This document shows positions 32,080 through 41,556 of a stretch of DNA of 55,880 nt, piece by piece. Below the pieces are notes generated by a model that was not told where the DNA came from, searched no databases, and saw only the letters and a list, made by a program, of their open reading frames with translations. This stretch comes from a virus, in IMG/VR virus record IMGVR_UViG_3300035182_000298, positions 1 to 55,880 of that record, one strand, 5' to 3'. The translations under genes and the position numbers were made by a program. Position 1 is the stretch's first letter, and each line of letters opens with the position of its first letter.

Positions 32080-32325
32080 ATGAGTTGCGAAATCACTCCT
32101 TCCTTACCTGCAGAAACTAAGATTGATATCCTTATTAGTAATGAGGGTATGAATCGTTATCGTAATGACTATTATGGTATGAATGTATGTAAGGAAGGAT
32201 ATGATTTTATGTATTTAATGGACATGAAATTTCTATTGCAGATGACATCATGTGCCCAGACTGAGTGTCATTGCTATTGTCAATGTTCATATGATGCGGT
32301 TAAAGAGCGAATAAATACTTTATGA
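32080..32325 (+). CDS. Small Cys-rich protein
   Basis: An 81-residue protein starting MSCEITPSLPAETKIDILIS. The helical middle (MNRYRNDYYGMNVCKEGYDF) is followed by a tight Cys group, CAQTECHCYCQC, near residue 58-69. Its stop overlaps the next start as ATGA. This is the third small Cys-rich product in a row here, which suggests a common chemical theme (zinc or disulfides). Not recognised. Confidence 0.65.
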   Translation: MSCEITPSLPAETKIDILISNEGMNRYRNDYYGMNVCKEGYDFMYLMDMKFLLQMTSCAQTECHCYCQCSYDAVKERINTL

Positions 32326-33680
32326 AACCTATACAAAAGCCAGTAAACAATAAAGTTACATCATGTGAGGATGTCTCATCGACATGTGTCATATGGGATG
32401 GACCAGCTTTATCGTTTGGTTGCATGAATATAGAAATATGCAAGGGAGATAGTATAAATATTGCTTTGTACGAGCTTTTCAAAATGATGTGCACGCTTTT
32501 AGAGAATACAAATATATCCCTGATTGATTCAACATGTTTGTTTGATTTACCTGCTGAGCCTGATACTTTTGAAGAACTATTAAACCTAATCATACAAAAG
32601 TTATGTGACCAGGATATAACAGTACTTTCACTAGAAGATGTAGAAAATAGAACATATAGTGCAAATCTTCCTTACTGCTTACAGAATGTTAACGATGTAT
32701 TGACTGTAACAAAACTACCTATTGACCAGTACTTCAATAAAGTAGCATTCAGCATGTGTGAGCCAATTGCTCAATTGGATGATAATTTAATTGAAATTGC
32801 TGATATACAAGTTCAGATTGCACTTTTAGATGCTGAAATTACTGCGATTTGTATACCAATTGCAGGTTTAGAAGTCACTCCAACATGTTCAGCTCCTGCT
32901 ATTCCTACACTTATTAACAAAGCACTTGAAGCACTAGAGTCAGCTTTTTGTTCATACAAGAACTTTACAGGTACTCCTGATGAGTTATCCAAGGCTATTG
33001 CATTAGATTGTCCTAACCTAAATAATTTATCTGCGCTATCCAACACAAATACAATGAGTGATATTTATGGTTGGGTAAATACCCCCACAAATGTAGCCCA
33101 GAGTATGAATAATTTATGGTTAACAATCTGTGACATTAGATCAGCAATAAGAAATATTCTAATAGGATGTTGTGTAGATAGCCCTTGTTTATCTTTCATT
33201 GTTTTTTACGAACTACAGTTTGATCCAAACAATCAGTGGATGGATATTGTGTTTAATGATAATGTATATCCACCACCATCTCCAATGCCTGGATTAAATG
33301 GAACTCAAACTATTATAAAAAAGTTAGACAGAACACTAACGTATAATGGATCAGTGATTGCTCCAGTGTGGATAGCTGCAGACTTCCCTACTATAGGAAA
33401 TGTAATCATTACTATTAATGATGGATCTGGCGATATTGTATTAGATACTGGATCTACAATAGTAGACCTTATGTATTTTAGTGGACCAACTGGTGGAAAA
33501 TACAGATTTAACTACACTCCAGATTATGACTATAATGCTCCTGTAAAAAGCATTAAGATAGAATTTGATTATACATGGGATAATCCATCACCCCCTGTAA
33601 GTGTTCTACCACCTGCAGTTCCTACTTGTGAAGAGTGCGCATGTTGTTGTACTTACTCAATAATAAACGGAATTTATTAA
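32322..33680 (+). CDS. Cys-rich fibre/baseplate protein, paralogue A
   Basis: A 452-residue protein. The N-terminal module (CVIWDGPALSFGCMNIEICK, then MMC) and the block NVAQSMNNLWLTICDIRSAI-RNILIGCC near residue 265 recur in the next gene (CVTWDGP ... CKGQ, and NLADSLSNMWLTVCDMRQAV). The C-terminal third is an Ig-like beta region ending in a Cys cluster (CEECACCCTYSIINGIY). Two adjacent genes with the same architecture point to tandem duplication. Likely part of the tail fibre or its attachment. Confidence 0.7.
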   Translation: MKPIQKPVNNKVTSCEDVSSTCVIWDGPALSFGCMNIEICKGDSINIALYELFKMMCTLLENTNISLIDSTCLFDLPAEPDTFEELLNLIIQKLCDQDITVLSLEDVENRTYSANLPYCLQNVNDVLTVTKLPIDQYFNKVAFSMCEPIAQLDDNLIEIADIQVQIALLDAEITAICIPIAGLEVTPTCSAPAIPTLINKALEALESAFCSYKNFTGTPDELSKAIALDCPNLNNLSALSNTNTMSDIYGWVNTPTNVAQSMNNLWLTICDIRSAIRNILIGCCVDSPCLSFIVFYELQFDPNNQWMDIVFNDNVYPPPSPMPGLNGTQTIIKKLDRTLTYNGSVIAPVWIAADFPTIGNVIITINDGSGDIVLDTGSTIVDLMYFSGPTGGKYRFNYTPDYDYNAPVKSIKIEFDYTWDNPSPPVSVLPPAVPTCEECACCCTYSIINGIY

Positions 33681-33681
33681 T

Positions 33682-36600
33682 ATGAAACCTGTCAGTTCAA
33701 GTATCAAATCAAATAACAAGTGTCTCAACCCCGTCACTACTAAATGTGTAACATGGGATGGACCAGAGATTACATGTTTAGATGGCACTGTACTCTGCAA
33801 GGGTCAGACTATTGAAAATAGCGTATACTTACTTGCAAGCAAAATGTGTGAGATATACGAGGCTATTGATATTCAAGGAATAAATACTTGTATCAACAAC
33901 ATTCAAGATGGTGCTTCTATAAGTATAGGTTCTACATCTACTATACAGCAGATATTTTCAGCTATCATCAACAAGGTATGTTCGTTAAATACACGCGTAC
34001 AGACACTTGAAAACACAGATTGTCCTGAGATTAGAGCAGTTGTTCCTACTTGTCTTATTAATGATACGACCTTACCAGTTCAAGTGCAAAGTCTTTTAGG
34101 GTGGGATAGCACAACTAATACATTACCTATTGAATCTTATGCGAGTTATGTGGCGCAGATTATATGTTTCATGCTCATTAAGATTAATACGATACAGAAT
34201 AGCATTGCCAGTATAAATCAAGACATCCAATCTTTGTGGGATGCTTTGAACAATTGCACAAACAACTGTTCATTTAATGTACAACCTACTTGTACTAATA
34301 ATTTTACTCTTAACCCAAATAATCAACCCGTATTCATATCAGATGCATATACGTGGTTAGAAACTGATTTTTGTCAATTACAATCTGCAATAGGAACATC
34401 TAGTCAAATTACTGATGCAATATCAAAACAATGTGCTAACTTGAATGAGCAAGACAAGCTTTCTTCAGGTGGTACAATGGAGAATATTGCTGGATGGGTT
34501 AATAGTCCAGTTAACTTGGCAGATAGTTTATCAAACATGTGGTTGACTGTATGTGATATGCGTCAAGCAGTAAGTCAAATACTAGATGGATGTTGTTTTT
34601 CACTTTGCAGCTACTTAGAGTTTGGGTATGACATCACATGGTCACAGGATGGAACAACCGTTACTTTTTCGGTGAATACTCCTGGATTTGCAACAGTTTA
34701 TACAAGTGCTGCTGTTCCTGCACCTTTAACGTCTCCTTATACAGCAGCTGCTCCAGGTCCTCTTCTAGCGTGGGTAACAACACAGTTTCCTATAGCATCA
34801 CAAACTAACATAGTAATTACATTTGATGATGGTGTGGGTATGCAAGCAGTTTGGAGTACAGGTCAAAAACTGAATGCTCTTGCTATTGTTTCAACACCTA
34901 TTTCATTTACTTTTCCTATGGGTTATGATTATACATCAATAAATCAAACTATTAATATACAGTTTAACTACGATGTGGATGACAGCGTTACTCCAGTGGT
35001 AAGTTGTGAGATAAATCAAACTGATAGCTTACCTTATGAATGCTGTTCTCCACCACCTGTTCCTTATGATTGGGGTTATGATATAAGCTCAAGTGATGGT
35101 ACAGACATGACTATAATTGTAGATGGTCTTCTAGAGTCAACAGGTCTAGTTTATCCATCTACAGGAACTGCTAATCCAACTACGATTGGAGCAAATACAT
35201 TAATTGATACATCAGCTACATTCAATGCAGGATGGGCAACTTCTGGTGAATTTGGATACATTGTAAGAATAACAAGTGGACCAGGTGCGGGACAAGTTAG
35301 GTATATTACTAATGTAAATGTTGGTGCAGATACACTAACAGTTAATCAAAACTGGGATACACCACTACCAACAACAGCAAGTACCTATGAAATTCAGGAT
35401 ATATATTGGTTATTCCCACTTAATGGTCCTGATTATCCATGTGGTATTTCTGCACCTGATCCTTCACCACTGATTGATCTTAAAATTCAAATAATTGAAA
35501 TTGATAGTGCTTACAACCCTAATGACCCTACTAATTGGAACATACAATTTCAAATTCCAAATATTAGTAGTACTACAATAAGTACTACAGGTGCTATTGT
35601 TTCATCTGGTGTTTTAAGTCCAAATGTAGATTATGCGGTTGCTGTATTTGCACACTATGCATGTAACTACTCAGAACCTACAATTTATAACACAGTAACA
35701 CCTATTGCAGCAAGTGTTAGCATTCAATTTGGAACACCAACAGCACCTGCTCCACAGGTATTTACTACAGCATCAACTCAGGTAATTGTAGATGATATTA
35801 CAAATAACTCACCATCTTCAAATTTACCTAATCAGAGTGTTACTTCACAAAGTCCTGCTCTTTTTGCATTGACTTTACCTACTGCAGGAAATTTTACTAG
35901 GTTTGAGCTTATACCTGGAAAAGGAGTATTTGCTCCACTACCAGGTCAGACGCCTATAAACTATGCAATTTGTGGATTGATTTATGATCCTTGGAGTACT
36001 ACTGGAGCTCCATTAAATACACCAAATCGAGATATAGTCCTTGGGCAATATCGTGGGTATGATGTTGAGATATTTGATGCGTCAGCAAATAATACACTTA
36101 CACCCATATTGGATGCATGTGGAGTACCTTTTAAAACTAACTCGTTAGATGATCCAAACATAGCATTTATATATAATCAACCATTTGGATTTGCTGGCCT
36201 ATGTCCAGTTCCTCCAGTACCCTTGTGTGTTATTGCTCCACAAACAATTCCTCCATGCCCTCTTGGAACAGCTGGTGTTCCAATTACAATTGATATTCCA
36301 TCTACATATATTCCAAATGTATTGCCTATTATAGTACGCTATAATCCTGCAAACCGTAAGGTAAATCTTAGTGATGATTTTCATACTATAACCATCAAAG
36401 CGGGCAGTAGATTAAGAATCAATAATACGGGTGCAGTTAATAATTTGACTAATGCTGATTTATTTTTCTATGTGCGCGTATTTACATTTGATCCAAGTGC
36501 AGTAGCTCCAGGATGGAGTGATTACCCAACACCTAGATATAACTCATTTCCACTTATACCTACTACTACACCTATTGGTCCTTTAGGATTTTGGCAAGAA

Positions 36601-36924
36601 ACTGTACTTGTTGATCAGACTGTGACATGTAAATATGGTGATGCAATATATGGGTTACTTCAATACGATACAGGTAGTGCGTCTCCTCCTAATTCTAGTT
36701 GTTTCATTGGTTCTGGTGCTTCAACTATGCCACTGACAATTGGACCTGATCCTACTACATCTCAGTTTTCTTGTAACATACCGTCACTTGTAGAAATATC
36801 AACAACAAGAAATGGAACAGCACTTCCAGTAATAACTGGGTCTACCAGAGGATTAAACTATAAGTTCTTTGTAACAGAAGACTTGGATATATCATTTGAT
36901 GTAGTTGTAAATATTAATGCATAA
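33682..36924 (+). CDS. Large Cys-rich fibre/baseplate protein, paralogue B
   Basis: A 1080-residue protein. Residues 1-310 repeat the architecture of paralogue A: CVTWDGPEITCLDGTVLCKG near 27, helical middle, and NLADSLSNMWLTVCDMRQAV ending GCC. After that come several Ig/FN3-like beta domains, separated by Cys pairs such as CCSPPPVPYDWG, and one segment (TIGANTLIDTSATFNAGWAT) resembling carbohydrate-facing tail domains. The extra ~630 residues over paralogue A are probably added beta domains for surface contact. One base separates it from A. Confidence 0.7.
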   Translation: MKPVSSSIKSNNKCLNPVTTKCVTWDGPEITCLDGTVLCKGQTIENSVYLLASKMCEIYEAIDIQGINTCINNIQDGASISIGSTSTIQQIFSAIINKVCSLNTRVQTLENTDCPEIRAVVPTCLINDTTLPVQVQSLLGWDSTTNTLPIESYASYVAQIICFMLIKINTIQNSIASINQDIQSLWDALNNCTNNCSFNVQPTCTNNFTLNPNNQPVFISDAYTWLETDFCQLQSAIGTSSQITDAISKQCANLNEQDKLSSGGTMENIAGWVNSPVNLADSLSNMWLTVCDMRQAVSQILDGCCFSLCSYLEFGYDITWSQDGTTVTFSVNTPGFATVYTSAAVPAPLTSPYTAAAPGPLLAWVTTQFPIASQTNIVITFDDGVGMQAVWSTGQKLNALAIVSTPISFTFPMGYDYTSINQTINIQFNYDVDDSVTPVVSCEINQTDSLPYECCSPPPVPYDWGYDISSSDGTDMTIIVDGLLESTGLVYPSTGTANPTTIGANTLIDTSATFNAGWATSGEFGYIVRITSGPGAGQVRYITNVNVGADTLTVNQNWDTPLPTTASTYEIQDIYWLFPLNGPDYPCGISAPDPSPLIDLKIQIIEIDSAYNPNDPTNWNIQFQIPNISSTTISTTGAIVSSGVLSPNVDYAVAVFAHYACNYSEPTIYNTVTPIAASVSIQFGTPTAPAPQVFTTASTQVIVDDITNNSPSSNLPNQSVTSQSPALFALTLPTAGNFTRFELIPGKGVFAPLPGQTPINYAICGLIYDPWSTTGAPLNTPNRDIVLGQYRGYDVEIFDASANNTLTPILDACGVPFKTNSLDDPNIAFIYNQPFGFAGLCPVPPVPLCVIAPQTIPPCPLGTAGVPITIDIPSTYIPNVLPIIVRYNPANRKVNLSDDFHTITIKAGSRLRINNTGAVNNLTNADLFFYVRVFTFDPSAVAPGWSDYPTPRYNSFPLIPTTTPIGPLGFWQETVLVDQTVTCKYGDAIYGLLQYDTGSASPPNSSCFIGSGASTMPLTIGPDPTTSQFSCNIPSLVEISTTRNGTALPVITGSTRGLNYKFFVTEDLDISFDVVVNINA

Positions 36925-36942
36925 CAATAACAAATAAAAAAA

Positions 36943-38082
36943 ATGAATAATAATAACTGCGATCCATGTAATGTTGTACCAGGGGCACCTGTTACACTAG
37001 CTCCTATATGTCCTACACCATCTTGTGAAGACCTAGTTCCAACAGAATGTGTCATAAACAATCTGCTTGATGATGATTGTACTAGTTATTTGTATGAATA
37101 TGATGAACAAACAGGTGCATTAATTATAGACCCATTAACAAATGCACCCACTCCAATAACTAATGATGATGGACAGCCTTCATATCCACTGGGATTATCT
37201 ATAGTGCCTGGGCAGAATCTTAATACAATTCTTACTAATTTAGTAGATAGTCAGAATTGCGCGTTCAACCCCAACTATATTGCGGGTATGCTGCAAATCA
37301 TACAGGCTAATCCTAATCATCCTGTATCTCAAATATTCTGCAATCTTGTTTGTAGTTGTGTATGTGATGATGAAACATTGTGTGGCGGTATAGAAGTTGA
37401 GCAAGCAGTGTTTAATCCAATAGGTACAGATACTGTATCAATAACATGGTTTGCGTTACCAGGTGTTACCTACACCCTTAATTTTATTAATACAGGTACA
37501 CTTCCACCACAAACTAGTACAATACCAGGATTTATTCCTAATATTCCAATTGGTGGAGCAAGTTATACATATAATGTACTATCATCTGCTGGACTTGAAC
37601 CAGGTTCTCCTTACCAAATGACCATTACAGCTACAACACCAGATGGTGTAAGCTGTGAAAGTATTACTTGGTTTTTTAATACATTACCTAGTGAAGAATG
37701 CACCTGTCCTGATATTAGTATTCAGGTAGTAGATGAAAATGGAGCTGCGTTAGATGCAATCTCATTTAATATTATTTATTTGGGTAGTCCTACTGGTACT
37801 ATTCCTGTAGAATACTTACTACGAATAGAAGATATTAATGGAAATATAATTATTCCTGCTGGTTTATATCCATCGCTTGCTCCTAACCCAACACCTCTAT
37901 GTTTTGGTAATTGTCCTCCTGGTGGTGGAGCTGGTTTTGTTGGTGGTACTTACATAGTATATGTTACTCCAGTTTGTGAAGACCCAGATTGTCTTGGTAC
38001 TGAAGTCTACGAAGAAATATTAGTAGAGGGGCCATTATTGTGTGACGTACCTAACATTGTATCAATAATATCTAATCCATAA
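36943..38082 (+). CDS. FN3-containing fibre protein with Cys-rich start
   Basis: A 379-residue protein. Starts MNNNNCDPCNVVPGAPVTLA, then CEDLVPTECVINNLLDDDC, a shortened version of the Cys/W module of the two previous genes, and PGQNLNTILTNLVDSQNCAF. From about 145 fibronectin type III-like domains follow (DTVSITWFALPGVTYTLNFI, then SPYQMTITATTPDGVSCESI). FN3 domains are common in exposed phage proteins and may bind cell-surface sugars weakly. Part of the same fibre cluster. Confidence 0.68.
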   Translation: MNNNNCDPCNVVPGAPVTLAPICPTPSCEDLVPTECVINNLLDDDCTSYLYEYDEQTGALIIDPLTNAPTPITNDDGQPSYPLGLSIVPGQNLNTILTNLVDSQNCAFNPNYIAGMLQIIQANPNHPVSQIFCNLVCSCVCDDETLCGGIEVEQAVFNPIGTDTVSITWFALPGVTYTLNFINTGTLPPQTSTIPGFIPNIPIGGASYTYNVLSSAGLEPGSPYQMTITATTPDGVSCESITWFFNTLPSEECTCPDISIQVVDENGAALDAISFNIIYLGSPTGTIPVEYLLRIEDINGNIIIPAGLYPSLAPNPTPLCFGNCPPGGGAGFVGGTYIVYVTPVCEDPDCLGTEVYEEILVEGPLLCDVPNIVSIISNP

Positions 38083-38086
38083 TGTA

Positions 38087-38785
38087 ATGTCAGAGTACGC
38101 TACATATACTATAGGTTATAGAGTAGAAGGAAATACATCAACTACTGTTGAAATAGTCTACAAGGCAAATACTGACGTGGGCTATACATCGTTGATCATT
38201 ATTCCTAGCTTAATTCCTAATCCTGCGCCCGCTGCTGAGTACACATATACTACTCCAGCCAATACACTCTACAAACACAGGATGTATACAATACAAGTAC
38301 AATCTATATGTAATGCAACTGTATTCTTTGGGGACTTGGCATATCTAATTACTCAACAATGTAATGAGGTATCAGCGGTGGTTGTAGGTTCTACAATAGA
38401 TGTTACGTGGGATTCGTGGACTCCACCATCTGGAGACTCAGTTAAAGAATACAGAATAGAATACAAAGAGGTAGGTTCACCTGGTCCATATTATGTTGAA
38501 ACAATACCTATGAGTACTATTGTAGCAGATTGGGTGGCTAATTTGACATACCCAAGCTATACATTTACACTTACAACTGGTATTATTCCTTCAGCTACCT
38601 ACGAAATTAATTTCTATACAGTAATTGAATATAATTATTATGCAAACTCGGGTGTGGCTCAAGCTCAAATAACAATAGGATCATGTACAGTTACTGGTTC
38701 ATTTGTGACAGCACTGTTTGAAACACTAGAAGATGATAACATAGGAATACAAGAAAACAATAATTTCTCAATACTTGAACAATAA
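38087..38785 (+). CDS. FN3-like fibre protein
   Basis: A 232-residue protein made almost entirely of two FN3-like domains: YTIGYRVEGNTSTTVEIVYK ... YKHRMYTIQVQSIC and NEVSAVVVGSTIDVTWDSWT ... ATYEINFYTVIEYN. The end (LEDDNIGIQENNNFSILEQ) is acidic and probably a contact tail. TAATG overlap with the next fibre gene. Likely a linker or exposed piece of the fibre. Confidence 0.65.
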   Translation: MSEYATYTIGYRVEGNTSTTVEIVYKANTDVGYTSLIIIPSLIPNPAPAAEYTYTTPANTLYKHRMYTIQVQSICNATVFFGDLAYLITQQCNEVSAVVVGSTIDVTWDSWTPPSGDSVKEYRIEYKEVGSPGPYYVETIPMSTIVADWVANLTYPSYTFTLTTGIIPSATYEINFYTVIEYNYYANSGVAQAQITIGSCTVTGSFVTALFETLEDDNIGIQENNNFSILEQ

Positions 38786-41556
38786 TGGCAAATACTAAAA
38801 TATCTCAATTAACAACAGGTGCACCTGCTCTAGGTACTGACGAGTTTCGCATTGCTAGAATAGGTGTCCCTAATTTAGATTTTAAACTAGAGGTCGATGA
38901 TGTGGTCACGTATGTTGATACACAACTAACTCCTATTTCTTCATCTGATATTGGAGTTGCAGGTGGTATTGCACCACTTGATGGTGGCGGTTTAGTGCCT
39001 TCAGCTAATCTTCCATATACTACAATTTCATACCAAGGTACATGGGATGCATCTACTAATATACCTGCAATTGCATCTGGTGTAGGTATAGCAGGTGATT
39101 TCTACTGGATTATGACTGCAGGATCTACAACCATAGATGGAATAAATTCTTGGTTGGTAGGTGATGCTATTGTGTTTGATGGTAGTGTGTGGCAGAAGGG
39201 TACTATGGGTTCTCCAGGTACTCCTGGACCTGCTGGTAACACGATTCTAAGTGGTGCAGCTAATCCAACTGGTGCTACAGGTACAAATGGTGATTTTTAC
39301 ATCAACACTACTACTGATTTTATATTTGGTCCTAAAGCAGCTGGTACATGGCCATCTGGTGTATCATTAGTTGGTCCTGCAGGTGCTCCAGGAGCAGCTG
39401 GTGCTGCTGGTAGTAATGGTACCAACGGTACTAATGGTACTAATGGTACTAGTGGAAGTACCATACTTAATGGTTCAGGAGTTCCTAATAATGCAGTTGG
39501 TGTTAATGGAGATTTCTATCTTGATGCAACTAACACTATTATATATGGTCCCAAAAGTGGTGGTGTATGGTTAACTCCAGGTACTAGTTTGATTGGTCCA
39601 TCTGGATTACCTGGTTCAGGCACAGGTGCTAATGCAATAAATACAGCTGCGTATTGGGGAGCAGTGGGTAATGGTACATTTGTATCTGTTGCAGCTGCAA
39701 TTAATCCTTTAACAAATGTTGCATATGGAGCTGGTGGTCTTACTGCAGCTGAGACTCGTTGGAACACAGTTAGAGAGCGTTGGTCTATAGATACATTTAA
39801 CTTAACTACTATTATAGCATATCCAATAGGTGGTACATTTACCATTACAACTCCTGGTATTATTGGTTCAAGTATTAATTACACTGTACCTGCAACACCT
39901 CCTGTTACACTTGCTGAGCTTGCTCAAGAGATTGCTGAGACTATTAACAATGCAAGTAGTGGAAATCTAGCATTATCTCGCGCAGCTAATTCTACAGGTA
40001 ATATAGTGACTGTATATACCAAAAGTACAAATACTGTTACGATGACTAAATCAGCAACAGTACTAGGTACTATAACTGCAGCTAGAACTAGTATATTTAA
40101 TAATTCTACCATTAACATGTCCACTGATTCAGTTGACTGGGTTGCTTTACAGCAGTTAATGTATCTAACTGAAATAAATGTAAATACTAATTATGTTGAA
40201 TTTACTGCTGGTTCTAACTATGTCTTAAGCAGATCACTTGATATGCCTAATAAGACATTAAGTAGCAATAAAATATTTACGATTAATGGTAATAATGCTG
40301 CACTCAGACCACTTGATATTGCAACTAATGCAGCGCGTAAAAAACTAATTTATAGAGATATACCTGCTCAACGATACGCATTAGATGGCATACAGAGTAA
40401 TTTAGCTAAAATTCAAATTAGCAATATTTACTTTAGACTTCCTTTTTATACTACTAGAGATATCAATGTACAAACACAAAGTACAGGATGTATGCTAATG
40501 GGATATCAAGCATCAGTGAAAGATTGCATTTTTTATGGTGGGGATATAGGTCTTGACTATCAGTTTAATTTACAAGGATTAGTTGAGAATTGTGAGTTTG
40601 TTGAGCAATCTGTATATGGTGCAGTAGCTCGTAATGGACAATGGTTACAAGCTATTAGTGATAATGCTCAGTCAAATGGAACAGTGATGAAGGGTGTCAA
40701 ATTCAGACTTGCTGATAGGAATAACTTTACTACTGATGCTCAACTTAGTGGTATTTATATAGCAGGAGCTTCAGATTGTAGAGTAGAAGATATAATACTA
40801 GAAGGAGCAGAAGGAGCGCGCGGGGGTACATCTACTTCCACTGTTATCTATGGAACAGGTGTAAAAACATGGAGTACTAGCAACTTTACAGGTACTGTGG
40901 GTCAAACTATTTATATTGAAGAAACTCAGTTTAGATATATGGCGGGAACTGTGACTAGTTACGCAAGTGGTATCCTTACTGTGAATGTAACTACATCTGT
41001 ACCTAATGGAGCAGTTAACGCAAATAATTGGTCTTTTAGGATTGGCAATCGTTGTGTAAATGGTATTTACTTTAATAACCAAGGTACTTCTGTTGTAAAA
41101 GACTTTGCTATTTACAATGTGCATGTTGAAAAGGAGTTTGAGCAATATGCTTTTAAAGTGAGAGCATCTGCTGACACTCAGGTAGATATTAGAAAGATTG
41201 TTCTCATTGCTACTAAGAAGTTTGTAAGACTTGTAGAAAGTGAAGCACTTTTTGGCACTATTAGATTAAACCTTGAGCAGTTCCCATATCAACTACCTTC
41301 AGATAGTGGTCCTATATTTAAGAACTTCAGTAACACTGGTGCAGCAGCATGGCGTGTTAAAGATATAATGATTGTGCCAATACCTACAGCTGGTAAAATA
41401 TCCATCCCATCTTTTGGTACATATAACCCATATGATGTAGATGATACAGCAAGTGGTTGTTGGTTAGATGCTACTAGAACAGATATTTGGGATGTGACTG
41501 GTGGCGGTACAATACCTATTAATTCTAGGTTTATGTCTATACCCATGATGGCATAA
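38785..41556 (+). CDS. Tail fibre/spike with collagen-like repeats and beta-helix-like domain
   Basis: A 923-residue protein. Start MANTKISQLTTGAPALGTDE is a usual tail-fibre attachment. About residues 145-280 hold collagen-type Gly-x-y runs (GSPGTPGPAG, GPAGAPGAAGAAGSNG, GPSGLPGSG), split by two copies of a GDFY...GPK...G-W unit. Residues about 440-830 look like a right-handed beta-helix as in phage spikes that bind or cut polysaccharide (NCEFVEQSVYGAVARNGQWL, VEDIILEGAEGARGGTSTST). No catalytic residues can be named. Probable receptor-binding or depolymerising fibre. Confidence 0.75.
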   Translation: MANTKISQLTTGAPALGTDEFRIARIGVPNLDFKLEVDDVVTYVDTQLTPISSSDIGVAGGIAPLDGGGLVPSANLPYTTISYQGTWDASTNIPAIASGVGIAGDFYWIMTAGSTTIDGINSWLVGDAIVFDGSVWQKGTMGSPGTPGPAGNTILSGAANPTGATGTNGDFYINTTTDFIFGPKAAGTWPSGVSLVGPAGAPGAAGAAGSNGTNGTNGTNGTSGSTILNGSGVPNNAVGVNGDFYLDATNTIIYGPKSGGVWLTPGTSLIGPSGLPGSGTGANAINTAAYWGAVGNGTFVSVAAAINPLTNVAYGAGGLTAAETRWNTVRERWSIDTFNLTTIIAYPIGGTFTITTPGIIGSSINYTVPATPPVTLAELAQEIAETINNASSGNLALSRAANSTGNIVTVYTKSTNTVTMTKSATVLGTITAARTSIFNNSTINMSTDSVDWVALQQLMYLTEINVNTNYVEFTAGSNYVLSRSLDMPNKTLSSNKIFTINGNNAALRPLDIATNAARKKLIYRDIPAQRYALDGIQSNLAKIQISNIYFRLPFYTTRDINVQTQSTGCMLMGYQASVKDCIFYGGDIGLDYQFNLQGLVENCEFVEQSVYGAVARNGQWLQAISDNAQSNGTVMKGVKFRLADRNNFTTDAQLSGIYIAGASDCRVEDIILEGAEGARGGTSTSTVIYGTGVKTWSTSNFTGTVGQTIYIEETQFRYMAGTVTSYASGILTVNVTTSVPNGAVNANNWSFRIGNRCVNGIYFNNQGTSVVKDFAIYNVHVEKEFEQYAFKVRASADTQVDIRKIVLIATKKFVRLVESEALFGTIRLNLEQFPYQLPSDSGPIFKNFSNTGAAAWRVKDIMIVPIPTAGKISIPSFGTYNPYDVDDTASGCWLDATRTDIWDVTGGGTIPINSRFMSIPMMA
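39411..39455 (+). repeat. 9-base tandem repeat in the collagen-like region
   Basis: Units of GGTACTAAT (first copies GGTAGTAAT and GGTACCAAC, last GGTACTAGT) repeat about five times and encode Gly-Thr-Asn triplets. Unit loss or gain would keep the frame and change fibre length. Confidence 0.75.

Noticed and set aside
36031-36045. GATATAGTCC inside a fibre gene, like the P7 strand of group I introns
   Set aside because: The reading frame continues through it with normal protein sequence and no other core element is near.
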